Assembly: GCA_021156265.1 (NCBI GenBank)
Contig: JAJNBR010000021.1
Span: forward strand, 1-18,921
Length of the DNA stretch: 18,921 nucleotides
Direction: 5' to 3'
Source: Flavipsychrobacter sp.
GTDB lineage: Bacteria; Bacteroidota; Bacteroidia; Chitinophagales; Chitinophagaceae
In this document: in pieces, positions 1-6,731 of the stretch
Layout: every line of letters begins with the position of its first letter
How positions within the stretch are numbered: position 1 is the stretch's first letter
Program-made: the position numbers and the translations under genes
The notes under the pieces: generated by a model
Told to the model about the DNA's origin: nothing
Database searches by the model: none
What the model saw: the letters and a program-made list of their open reading frames with translations, nothing else

Positions 1-1131
1 TACTATCCACTCCTTGTTAGATGCCTGGCCGACGATACCTGTTATATTGAACTTACCATCGGTCACCTGGCGTATCACCGGCGACATTTTACCTAAACGG
101 TTCGCCGGAAGTTTCACTTCAAAAAGCTGCTCAGTCCCCTTCCAAGGTGCCACGAAATAAATAGCAGTACCTGATTTATCCCAGGCAAAACTTTCTACAG
201 TACCATCCCAGCTGCCGGTCAGGTTTACCTTGTAACCATTCTCCTTGGCAAGGTCCATCACGAATATGTCGTTCTTGTCTGCTTCAAAGCCCTCGCGCCT
301 CATGCTGGTCCATGCAATGCGTTTGCCATCGGGGCTAAACTGGGGTTGCGTATCGTAACCCTCCATATTCACTGTCCAGTTGGTGGTAGTGCCGTTTTCA
401 AGATTGTAGTAATACAGATCGGTATTAGTGCTTTGCGCATACTCTTTTCCAAATTTCTTTTTACAGACGTACAGCAGGCCTTTGCTGTCAGGCGACCACA
501 CGAAGTCTTCCACCCCGCCAAATGGCTTCTGCGGCGTATCGTAAGGCTCGTTCAGCATAATGTCTTTTACAGAGCCGTCTTTGGTATTGAATATAAACAC
601 GTGTTGAAACTTGCCGTCTTCCCACGTATCCCAGTGCCGATAGTTAAGATCCGTATAAACCTGCGCTGTGGTCTTGGGCAGATCATTGTAAATATCAGTA
701 CCCATCATTGGTTTGATCAGCACTTCACGTGAGAAGGCCACATACTTACCATTGGGTGAAACACGGATATTGTCAGCATCTCTCAGGCCGTTGAACACCT
801 GTGTCCAGTTCAGACCGTTATCGGTGCTGCGGTAGATATTATTCTCCGCAGTCGCGTAAATAGTTTCTTTGTCGCGCTGGAAATAGCTTTTACCACCAGA
901 AAGACTCCATTCCTTCTGATTGCCGGTTTGCAGGTCAAGCGCGTATTGCTTACTTGTCGACTTTTCAGTTTTCCAATCTATCTGGCGTGAAGAATAGTAG
1001 AGCGTTTTCCCATCATCACTGACATTAATCCCACTGACACGCTTAAGGCTCCATAATAGCTCAGGCGTCATTTTATCCTGCGCCTGACAATAGGTTGAAA
1101 CGAGTAAAAATGGAAGCAGTAAATATTTCAT
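1..1131 (-). CDS. S9-family peptidase, N-terminal part (3' end beyond window)
   Basis: The reading frame is open from an ATG at 1131 to the left edge of the window, giving 377 codons with no stop. It begins with a signal peptide (MKYLLLPFLLVSTYCQAQ), so the product is exported. The visible part resembles the beta-propeller of secreted prolyl-oligopeptidase-family (S9) dipeptidyl or acylaminoacyl peptidases. There are repeated SPNGKYVAFS/SPDGKRIAWTS-type blade motifs and the segment YRHWDTWEDGKFQHVF, which is common in bacterial S9 propellers. The alpha/beta-hydrolase domain with Ser, Asp and His would lie beyond position 1 and cannot be checked. The likely role is cleavage of peptides in the periplasm or outside the cell. 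A TolB-like propeller fused to another hydrolase is the alternative. The gene lies 44 bp downstream of the Ig-like lipoprotein on the same strand. Confidence 0.82.
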   Translation of the reverse strand, partial: MKYLLLPFLLVSTYCQAQDKMTPELLWSLKRVSGINVSDDGKTLYYSSRQIDWKTEKSTSKQYALDLQTGNQKEWSLSGGKSYFQRDKETIYATAENNIYRSTDNGLNWTQVFNGLRDADNIRVSPNGKYVAFSREVLIKPMMGTDIYNDLPKTTAQVYTDLNYRHWDTWEDGKFQHVFIFNTKDGSVKDIMLNEPYDTPQKPFGGVEDFVWSPDSKGLLYVCKKKFGKEYAQSTNTDLYYYNLENGTTTNWTVNMEGYDTQPQFSPDGKRIAWTSMRREGFEADKNDIFVMDLAKENGYKVNLTGSWDGTVESFAWDKSGTAIYFVAPWKGTEQLFEVKLPANRLGKMSPVIRQVTDGKFNITGIVGQASNKEWIV

Positions 1132-1175
1132 AGACAATATTCTTATAAAAACGTATAAATATATAGTAAACGGCG

Positions 1176-2696
1176 CTATGGTTTATCCCGCGTAGGGGGT
1201 GAGGATTTGCCCGAGTTCGCATTTCTCGCTCCCTGGCGTTGCGCAGGTTGCGGAGGTTCAAAATCTATGGTATTGTCCCACCCGGCACGCAACTGAAGTG
1301 CTTCTTTATAGGGAATGATCTCCTCCGGCTGTATTTTTTGAAGCAGGTCACCCGTATCCCAGAAACCATTGCCATTCGCATCTACGATAATTCGCATTTT
1401 ATAGCTGCCCGGCTGTAACCGCAACAAGTGCACCATTGTATCTTTTACTGGTTTTTGATACACTGTGTCTGTTTCATTGTTCACCATCAGCACATATTTT
1501 GTGCTGCGGTATTTTGAAGGCAGGTGAATATGCAGCTTTGCATAGTCATCGTCGTTCTTTGTTTTGAAGGTATACCTGGATGGCATTGCATCGGTCATAG
1601 CCGAGTCCTTTGCGAAGCCTTTTAACAGTCGCAATGTATATACTGTATTCTCTTTCCAACTGGTGTTTAGAAGGACCAGTTCTTCGCGAACGGTATCGAA
1701 ATCGAGGGAAAAATCTGATTCAACGACAATTTCAGAACTATCATAAGTAAGTGTGACGCGTTCTCTGGCAATGCTATCCACGGCCCTGTTAAAGGTTATG
1801 AATAACGGCCTGGTGATATCAAAAGTGCGTTTGCGAACATCACTGGTGTCAACCGCAACACTGTATAAAAAGCCGTCACGCTCGGCATTCCGTGCAACGC
1901 GCGCCCCTCTTTTACCTGTTGTGGCAGCAACTACACTGTCTGCCCCAACCGTGTCTATAATATTTTCTTTAAATCGTTTCAGCACAATTGGAGATAAAGA
2001 AGAATCGACCGGGGTAACCAGGCTATCAAGAAATGCTATGGTTTCATCTCCCCCATCGTACACCAGGTTGCCATTGCCATCACGCAAGGCATAGATGCGG
2101 AAACTACGGTTGGGTAATCCCTTGAAAGAAAAGAAGCCTCCCCCCTGCACCGGTGTTATATAAATCGGTTTCTCTCTAACAACTGCACTATCCGAATTAC
2201 CAGCCTCATACAACATCACTACACCACCACTATCAGGGAGCCCGGTAGCAGCGTTTAATACAATACCATTCAGGTTCAACGAATCGAAATAATCTGCGGT
2301 GCTAAAAGTATAGCTGTAATTAGCCAAGACATTACCCTCGTGAAGATCGCTAATGGCCTTGCCAAAGGCCAGCCTGTAAGTTGTATTGTCGTTCAGCAGC
2401 GAGTCAGGTATCTCAACGATCACCCGTCGTCCTATATTAGTAACGCTGATAGGTAACTTTAATAAGGGTGAGACTTGCAGTTCGGTCGAAGGACTATTCA
2501 GGGTAATGAACTCATTAAAGCGCATCTCTATCCGGGTAACACGGGTATTTAGCTGTGAGTCAGCCGGTGATACGGTCACCAGGCTGGGCGGCGTTATGTC
2601 CTTCTTGCCCCCGCTGGGCGGCACCACGTTGGCGCAGCCTGCTACAAACCCTGACAGAATTAGAATTAAAAAAAAGCGGAAAGAGATGGATTTCAT
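1176..2696 (-). CDS. Ig-like (SbsA/Big_5) domain lipoprotein
   Basis: This 506-residue protein starts with a hydrophobic leader and a lipobox VAGC (Cys21), so it is a predicted lipoprotein. Residues about 36-134, starting ITPPSLVTVSPADSQ and ending YTFSTAD, fit the Big_5/SbsA Ig-like fold. A second, more diverged copy spans about 293-380 and ends YTFKTKN. Two Asp/Asn/Gly-rich loops follow the sandwich segments: DGNGNLVYDGGDE near 206-218 and DANGNGFWDTGD near 439-450. Both look like calcium-binding loops of the dockerin/EF-hand kind. The C-terminus is a low-complexity tail rich in Pro, Gln and Asn. The ATG at 2696 is preferred over an in-frame ATG at 2714 because it puts Lys directly before the hydrophobic core. 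The family is widespread in Bacteroidota without an assigned role; surface binding or structure is an inference. Confidence 0.85.
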   Translation of the reverse strand: MKSISFRFFLILILSGFVAGCANVVPPSGGKKDITPPSLVTVSPADSQLNTRVTRIEMRFNEFITLNSPSTELQVSPLLKLPISVTNIGRRVIVEIPDSLLNDNTTYRLAFGKAISDLHEGNVLANYSYTFSTADYFDSLNLNGIVLNAATGLPDSGGVVMLYEAGNSDSAVVREKPIYITPVQGGGFFSFKGLPNRSFRIYALRDGNGNLVYDGGDETIAFLDSLVTPVDSSLSPIVLKRFKENIIDTVGADSVVAATTGKRGARVARNAERDGFLYSVAVDTSDVRKRTFDITRPLFITFNRAVDSIARERVTLTYDSSEIVVESDFSLDFDTVREELVLLNTSWKENTVYTLRLLKGFAKDSAMTDAMPSRYTFKTKNDDDYAKLHIHLPSKYRSTKYVLMVNNETDTVYQKPVKDTMVHLLRLQPGSYKMRIIVDANGNGFWDTGDLLQKIQPEEIIPYKEALQLRAGWDNTIDFEPPQPAQRQGARNANSGKSSPPTRDKP

Positions 2697-2754
2697 CGGG
2701 GTCAAAAATAACATTTCAGACAGGGTTTACACACTCGGGTTGTAATAAAATCGC

Positions 2755-2762
2755 TAGGTTTG
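2755..2762 (+). promoter_or_regulatory. Putative -7 element for the glutathione peroxidase gene
   Basis: TAGGTTTG matches the Bacteroidota -7 consensus TAnnTTTG exactly and lies 31 bp before the ATG at 2794. No convincing -33 TTTG is found at the usual 19-21 bp spacing, so this is a candidate only. A second copy, TAGGTTTA, follows at 2774-2781. Confidence 0.35.
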
Positions 2763-2793
2763 TATTCAATTTATAGGTTTAACAGATACATTT

Positions 2794-3339
2794 ATGCTAT
2801 TATCAGTTCTGCTGTTCTTCAAGTTCCTGTTCTTTCTTCCTGGCCCTGACAACAACCAACCATCTAAAAGCATCTACGATTTTAAAGTGGAAGCCCTGGA
2901 AGGCGGTACTATCGATTTTTCCGCGTTCAAAGGCAAAAAGATACTGATCGTCAATACTGCTTCAGAGTGCGGTTATACTCCTCAATACGAGGGCCTGCAA
3001 AAGCTTTCTGAAAAGTACAAAGGAAAGCTGGTGATCATTGGCTTTCCTACCAACGACTTTGGCAGCCAGGAACCGGGGTCTAACCAGGAGATCGCCGGTT
3101 TCTGCAAAAAAAACTATGGGGTCACTTTCCCAATGGCAGCCAAGATATCCGTGAAAGGCGACGATACCGCACCTATATACCGCTGGCTGATGCGCAAAGA
3201 GGACAACGGCTTTGAGAACAGCAGCGTCCGCTGGAACTTCCAGAAATACCTGGTCAATGAAAAAGGCGAGTTGATAGGCGTGTACTACTCGAAGACCAAA
3301 CCAGAAAGTAAAGAGCTCGCAAAAGCCATCGAACAATAA
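2794..3339 (+). CDS. Glutathione peroxidase family protein (Cys-type, thioredoxin-dependent class)
   Basis: The 181-residue product has all elements of the GPx thioredoxin fold after a hydrophobic N-terminus (residues 1-16: signal peptide or membrane anchor). The peroxidatic Cys59 lies in NTASECGYTPQY, Gln92 in SQEPG, and Trp147-Asn148 in RWNFQKY. Together these form the Cys/Gln/Trp/Asn tetrad. Cys104 in FCKKNYGVTFP sits where yeast and plant enzymes carry the resolving Cys. The protein is therefore predicted to be an atypical 2-Cys peroxidase recycled by thioredoxin, not by glutathione. It reduces H2O2 or organic hydroperoxides. The usual FPC cysteine is Thr here (GFPTNDFG). The leader suggests action at or outside the inner membrane, which raises the question of its electron donor there. 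The gene is monocistronic and bounded by a hairpin terminator. Confidence 0.93.
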   Translation: MLLSVLLFFKFLFFLPGPDNNQPSKSIYDFKVEALEGGTIDFSAFKGKKILIVNTASECGYTPQYEGLQKLSEKYKGKLVIIGFPTNDFGSQEPGSNQEIAGFCKKNYGVTFPMAAKISVKGDDTAPIYRWLMRKEDNGFENSSVRWNFQKYLVNEKGELIGVYYSKTKPESKELAKAIEQ

Positions 3340-3340
3340 G

Positions 3341-3370
3341 AAAAAGAGCAGTTGACCACTGCTCTTTTTT
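3341..3370. terminator. Bidirectional rho-independent terminator
   Basis: AAAAAGAGCAGT (3341-3352) pairs perfectly with ACTGCTCTTTTT (3358-3369) around a 5-nt loop. The A-run and T-run flank the GC-containing core on both sides. It can therefore end the GPx transcript on the plus strand and the proline-rich gene's transcript on the minus strand. Confidence 0.9.
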
Positions 3371-3382
3371 AATGCTATCTGC

Positions 3383-3661
3383 CTAACGTGGCGTTGGAGG
3401 AGCCGGTGGCTTAGGCGGTGTCGGCGGTTTTGCAGGCACGGGTGGTGGCGGTGCTTTACGCGGTGGCACTGGTGCCTTGGGTGGTGCAGGAGGTTGAGGA
3501 AAACCTTTAGGTACCGGAGGCGGTTTCGGATTCCGCGGTGTGCCAAAGGTCTTCTTCCATTTGGCCTTCATCCGCGCCCTGCGCGATTGCCCATATGCAT
3601 CGTCCATCACCCCCAGACACATACCCAACATCAACAATAGACTCCATATTTTTAGTTTCAT
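3383..3661 (-). CDS. Small secreted proline-rich cationic protein
   Basis: The 92-residue product starts with a signal peptide (about 1-24, with AYG before Gln25). A basic stretch follows (SRRARMKAKWKK, 26-37). Residues 41-92 are extremely proline-rich: 28 of 52 residues are Pro, mixed with Lys, Ala and Arg, and include runs PPP (47-49) and PPPP (71-74). Such a tail would form a polyproline-II rod rather than a fold. Translation of these runs should depend on elongation factor P. No catalytic motif is seen. Binding to the cell wall, LPS or other polyanions is possible but is inference. The gene stands alone, convergent with GPx across a shared terminator, with its own promoter-like site 40-70 bp upstream. 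The reading frame is credible because the leader and the start are well formed. Confidence 0.7.
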   Translation of the reverse strand: MKLKIWSLLLMLGMCLGVMDDAYGQSRRARMKAKWKKTFGTPRNPKPPPVPKGFPQPPAPPKAPVPPRKAPPPPVPAKPPTPPKPPAPPTPR

Positions 3662-3701
3662 AACCAGTTACTTTGGTACACATGAGATGCAATTATGTTA
3701 C

Positions 3702-3733
3702 CAAAGGTCGACTAGCTATTTTTCATATACAAA
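3702..3733 (-). promoter_or_regulatory. Bacteroidota-type promoter for the proline-rich protein gene
   Basis: Read on the minus strand, TTTG (3733-3730) is followed after exactly 20 bp by GACCTTTG (3709-3702). This matches the -33/-7 consensus TTTG-N19-21-TAnnTTTG with one mismatch. The predicted transcription start near 3695 gives a leader of about 34 nt. An 8-bp inverted repeat, CTTTGGTA (3671-3678) and TACCAAAG (3699-3706), overlaps the -7 site and start region and could be an operator. Confidence 0.5.
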
Positions 3734-3772
3734 GAACTTCGTAAGACTCTGACAGCTTTACACTTACAAAAT

Positions 3773-5254
3773 TTATCGACGGCGCATCTTCCAGCCAGTA
3801 GCTGTGCCGTTTGTGGAACTAATTGCACTGTTCGGTTTGCGCTCCTGCTGCCAGATAGTTGCTGCCAACAATGCGGCTACTTCTTCTGCTTCCTGATCTT
3901 CCTTCAGCAACAATTCGGGGGTAAAGTATTTTTCAATAAACTTAGTATCGAAATTGCCGGATCTGAACGGCTCGGTCTGTACCGCCCATTTACCAAAACC
4001 AAGTGTGGTCTGGATGCCTTGAATGTGATATTCATCGATAGCACGGCACAGGCGTTCGATGGCTTCATCCCGGGTGTTACCGTGCACCACCAGCTTGGCG
4101 ATCATTGGATCGTAGAATATGGGGATATCCTGGCCTTGCTCATAGCCATCGTCCACACGTACACCGGGACCTTTGGGAGGCTGGTACATGGAAAGCTTAC
4201 CGGTATCAGGCAGAAAATTATTCATAGGGTCTTCTGCACAAACACGTAGTTCGATAGAGTGGCCGTTGATCTTCAGGTCCTCCTGCGTAAATGAAAGTTT
4301 GTTGCCACGAGCCACGTTTATCTGCTCTTTCACCAGGTCGATGCCAGTTATCATTTCCGTTACGCAGTGCTCCACCTGCAGGCGGGTATTCATCTCGAGG
4401 AAATAGAAATTCAGGTTTTCATCCACCAGGAATTCAACAGTACCTGCGCCATAATAGTTGCAAGAACGCGCAACCGCAACTGCGCATTCACCCATCGCCT
4501 TTCGGATATCAGGTGTCAGGCAGCTGGAAGGCGCCTCCTCTATCAGCTTCTGGTGACGGCGCTGTATCGAGCATTCCCGCTCAAACAGGTAGGCATAATT
4601 GCCATGCTGGTCACCTATGAGCTGTATCTCTATATGCCTCGGGGCACCCACATATTTTTCTATGAATACCGCGTCATCACCGAAGGCGCTAAGCGCTTCA
4701 CTTTTAGCCATCTGCATCTGCTGTTCCAGTTCGCCTTCGTTATTTACCACGCGCATGCCTTTACCGCCGCCGCCGGCAGATGCCTTGATGAGGATCGGGA
4801 AACCGATGCGTTTAGCAATTGCTATAGCTTCTGCTACATCGGTTACCGGGTCTTCTGTACCCGGCACCATCGGCACATTGAACTTTTTAGCTGCCTGCTT
4901 AGCGGCTATTTTGCTACCCATCATCTCGATAGAGTAACCTGAAGGACCGATAAAGATCAGCCCTGCGTCTGAAACGGCTTTGGAAAATGCTGCATTTTCA
5001 CTTAGAAAGCCATAGCCGGGGTGGATGGCATCTGCACCGGTTTGTTTGGCCACTTCTATTATCTTCTCGCCGCGCAGATAAGACTGAGCAGACAGGGCAG
5101 GACCTATACATACCGCCTCGTCGGCATAGCGAACGAAAGGCATATTCCTGTCGGCTTCTGAAAACACAGCTACGGTCTTGATACCCATATCCTTTGCCGT
5201 GCGCATCACACGCATAGCTATTTCTCCCCTGTTGGCTACCAGTATTTTTTGCAT
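3773..5254 (-). CDS. accC: Biotin carboxylase subunit of acetyl-/propionyl-CoA carboxylase
   Basis: This 493-residue enzyme carries out ATP-dependent carboxylation of biotin on a carrier protein, the first half-reaction of acyl-CoA carboxylase. The biotin-carboxylase N-domain begins KILVANRGEIAMRV. The ATP-grasp domain has Lys115, Lys157, the loop GGGGKG (161-166), His207 and HQK (234-236). It also has Glu274, Glu287, Asn289, Arg291, Gln293 and Glu295 in FLEMNTRLQVEH, and Arg337 in the C-domain. All correspond to E. coli AccC residues. About 45 residues extend past the usual end of AccC, rich in Glu, Ala and Ser and ending with basic residues. There is no biotin-attachment MKM motif, so a separate carrier and carboxyltransferase are needed. 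Neither is within this window, unlike many acc/pcc operons. The ATG at 5254 is clear. Confidence 0.95.
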   Translation of the reverse strand: MQKILVANRGEIAMRVMRTAKDMGIKTVAVFSEADRNMPFVRYADEAVCIGPALSAQSYLRGEKIIEVAKQTGADAIHPGYGFLSENAAFSKAVSDAGLIFIGPSGYSIEMMGSKIAAKQAAKKFNVPMVPGTEDPVTDVAEAIAIAKRIGFPILIKASAGGGGKGMRVVNNEGELEQQMQMAKSEALSAFGDDAVFIEKYVGAPRHIEIQLIGDQHGNYAYLFERECSIQRRHQKLIEEAPSSCLTPDIRKAMGECAVAVARSCNYYGAGTVEFLVDENLNFYFLEMNTRLQVEHCVTEMITGIDLVKEQINVARGNKLSFTQEDLKINGHSIELRVCAEDPMNNFLPDTGKLSMYQPPKGPGVRVDDGYEQGQDIPIFYDPMIAKLVVHGNTRDEAIERLCRAIDEYHIQGIQTTLGFGKWAVQTEPFRSGNFDTKFIEKYFTPELLLKEDQEAEEVAALLAATIWQQERKPNSAISSTNGTATGWKMRRR

Positions 5255-5337
5255 GGCCGCTAAGATAAGCCGGTTAATTGATTAGTTGGTGGTTAGCGGG
5301 GGACAAGGAGCGACACGTTAAACAATCTCACATTCGT

Positions 5338-5357
5338 TGTAGATTTTTGTAGATTTT
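5338..5357. repeat. Perfect 10-bp tandem duplication
   Basis: TGTAGATTTT occurs twice head to tail (5338-5347 and 5348-5357) about 85 bp upstream of the accC start. Two copies spaced one helical turn apart could be a regulator binding site, or slippage in AT-rich sequence. Confidence 0.75.
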
Positions 5358-5432
5358 CTTCAGAACAACTGTCAAATCCAGCCATTTTGTTGTCGTTTGT
5401 TGCCGATTTGTGGATAGTTTTTGGCTTTCGAG

Positions 5433-5471
5433 ACGCTCATCGACCCCTATTTTTAAAAATAAGGAGAGCGT
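5433..5471. repeat. Interrupted inverted repeat, 39 bp
   Basis: The outer arms ACGCTC (5433-5438) and GAGCGT (5466-5471) are perfect. The inner arms CCTATTTTT (5446-5454) and AAAAATAAGG (5455-5464) pair with one bulged A and no loop. Having no inner loop favours a protein-binding palindrome or cruciform in DNA over an RNA hairpin. A T-run (5479-5484) follows, so a terminator-like role is not excluded. It lies about 125 bp before the LuxR-type gene. Confidence 0.6.
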
Positions 5472-5596
5472 TGCAAGATTTTTTCATCGGATTATTAGCA
5501 TTTACAGTCCCTTCCCCAGTCCGATATAAATACAAATATACTACAAAATGAACATAAATAGATATACTAATTTTAGTAAAATCGCTATTTTTGAAT

Positions 5597-6100
5597 ATGG
5601 CTATAACCAGACCGGTGAAATTTACAGCGCGGCATAAACACGGCCTCATTTATGCGGTTTCGCTGGCGACAGTGTTGTTTGTGCTCAAATGGCTGGAATT
5701 CAGATTTGTCATTATTGATCATGCCCTTGAGTTCTATACCATATGCATAGCGCTGTTGTTCACTCTGGTCGGGATATGGCTAGCGCTAAAGCTAGCCCGG
5801 CCGAAAGTAAAAACGGTTATAACGGCTGAGAACACAGTCCGCGCGGTGGCTCCCGAACTAAGCCGTCGCGAAATGGACGTACTCGAAGCCCTGGCAAAAG
5901 GACTGAGCAACAAAGAAATGGCTGCCGCCTTATTTGTGTCGGAAAACACGGTGAAAACACACCTCTCGAACCTGTTTGTCAAACTTGGAGCGAACCGGCG
6001 CACGCAAGCTATTGACAAAGCGAAAAAGCTTGGTTTGCTTTCTTCCTCATCCGAACAGGTGAAAAACGACACTTTGGCTAAAAATCACCCAAAAGTATGA
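5597..6100 (+). CDS. Membrane-anchored LuxR-family transcriptional regulator
   Basis: The 167-residue product has two predicted membrane helices (about 16-33 and 45-66), a short linker, and a LuxR/NarL-type helix-turn-helix domain at about 86-149. The HTH shows the family signature: LSRREMDVLEALAKG, then NKEMAAALFVSENTVKTHL, then LFVKLGANRRTQAI. There is no receiver domain or other known sensor domain, so any signal would be received in the membrane or from a partner. ATG 5597 was chosen over an in-frame TTG at 5591. The DUF4199 membrane protein follows after 48 bp on the same strand, suggesting a functional pair. The C-terminal 18 residues are hydrophilic. Target genes are unknown; self-regulation through the upstream inverted repeat is inference. 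Confidence 0.88.
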   Translation: MAITRPVKFTARHKHGLIYAVSLATVLFVLKWLEFRFVIIDHALEFYTICIALLFTLVGIWLALKLARPKVKTVITAENTVRAVAPELSRREMDVLEALAKGLSNKEMAAALFVSENTVKTHLSNLFVKLGANRRTQAIDKAKKLGLLSSSSEQVKNDTLAKNHPKV

Positions 6101-6148
6101 ACGGGTTTCCCCACCGACAGGTGATATTCGCCAGCAAAACAAAAACAC

Positions 6149-6676
6149 ATGAAAAGAAACGTAATTGTCTTCGGAATTATCCTGGGCCTGATCCTTACTG
6201 GCAACATGGTGTACATGTGCCTGCGGTGTTATAATAACCCCTACTTCAAATCGAATGATATAATTGGCTATGCTGCCATGATCGCCGTTTTTGCGCTGAT
6301 GTTCGTCGGCATAAAAAACTACCGCGATAAATACCTGGATGGTTTCATCAGTTTTGGGAAAGCGTTCAAAACCGGTTTTCTTATGGCCCTGCTGGCATCA
6401 ACTATGTACGTGGTCGGAGGGCTAATATTAATTTATCAGTTCATACCGGATTTCATCGACAAGTACATTGAGCATGTTATTTACATGGCCCGTGAAAAAG
6501 GTGCGTCGACAGCCGAACTGGAGAAAAAAGCAGCGGACATGGCGAACTTCAAGGAAATGTATAAAAACCCGTTGTTTGTCATTTTCGTCTCCTACATGGA
6601 AGTACTCCCTATCGGAACAATTGTCGCTTTGATCAGTGCACTGATATTGAAGAGAAAACCTAAAATCGTACTATAA
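6149..6676 (+). CDS. DUF4199 family membrane protein
   Basis: The 175-residue protein has about four predicted membrane helices (4-25, 38-57, 72-97 and 142-167). Between helices three and four is a charged segment of about 40 residues (YIEHVIYMAREKG...KKAADMANFKEM) that resembles an amphipathic or coiled helix. Length, topology and the motif FGKAFKTGF after helix two fit the DUF4199 family, which is common in Bacteroidota and has no established function. It lies directly downstream of the membrane LuxR-type regulator, so it may act as its signal-sensing or anti-activator partner; that is inference. No catalytic residues can be named. The ATG at 6149 precedes a Lys-Arg cap and a hydrophobic helix. 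No Shine-Dalgarno sequence is seen. Confidence 0.8.
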   Translation: MKRNVIVFGIILGLILTGNMVYMCLRCYNNPYFKSNDIIGYAAMIAVFALMFVGIKNYRDKYLDGFISFGKAFKTGFLMALLASTMYVVGGLILIYQFIPDFIDKYIEHVIYMAREKGASTAELEKKAADMANFKEMYKNPLFVIFVSYMEVLPIGTIVALISALILKRKPKIVL

Positions 6677-6731
6677 CAAAAAGTTCGCATGACGTCATTT
6701 TTCGTATATTGGTCGTGTAAAAAAATGACCC

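Larger units (their letters stand above)
5255..5596. other. 342-bp divergent intergenic region
   Basis: This region separates accC (minus) from the membrane LuxR-type gene (plus) and is the longest gene-free stretch of the window. It is AT-rich toward the plus-strand gene. It contains the 10-bp tandem repeat at 5338-5357 and the long interrupted inverted repeat at 5433-5471. No reading frame with homologous-looking sequence was found in it. A weak -7-like TAATTTTA lies at 5568-5575, 22 bp before the LuxR-type ATG, with no -33 match. It must hold the promoters of both genes. Confidence 0.6.

Noticed and set aside
2706..2713. Minus-strand TATTTTTG, a perfect -7 match before the Ig-like lipoprotein
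   Set aside because: It ends too close to the ATG at 2696 to leave a leader, and no -33 element is spaced correctly.
2962..3546. 194-codon minus-strand frame opposite GPx and through the terminator
   Set aside because: It crosses a clear bidirectional terminator and two supported genes, and its His-rich runs come from the proline codons of the real frame.
4367..4942. 191-codon plus-strand frame and other plus-strand frames opposite accC
   Set aside because: They lie wholly antisense to a well-supported biotin carboxylase and read as low-plausibility Cys/His-rich sequence.
5591..5596. TTG start two codons before the LuxR-type ATG
   Set aside because: ATG 5597 is available at once and nothing favours the TTG.
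6690..6697. Palindrome TGACGTCA
   Set aside because: An isolated 8-bp palindrome is expected by chance in a window this size, and no second copy or conserved spacing was seen.
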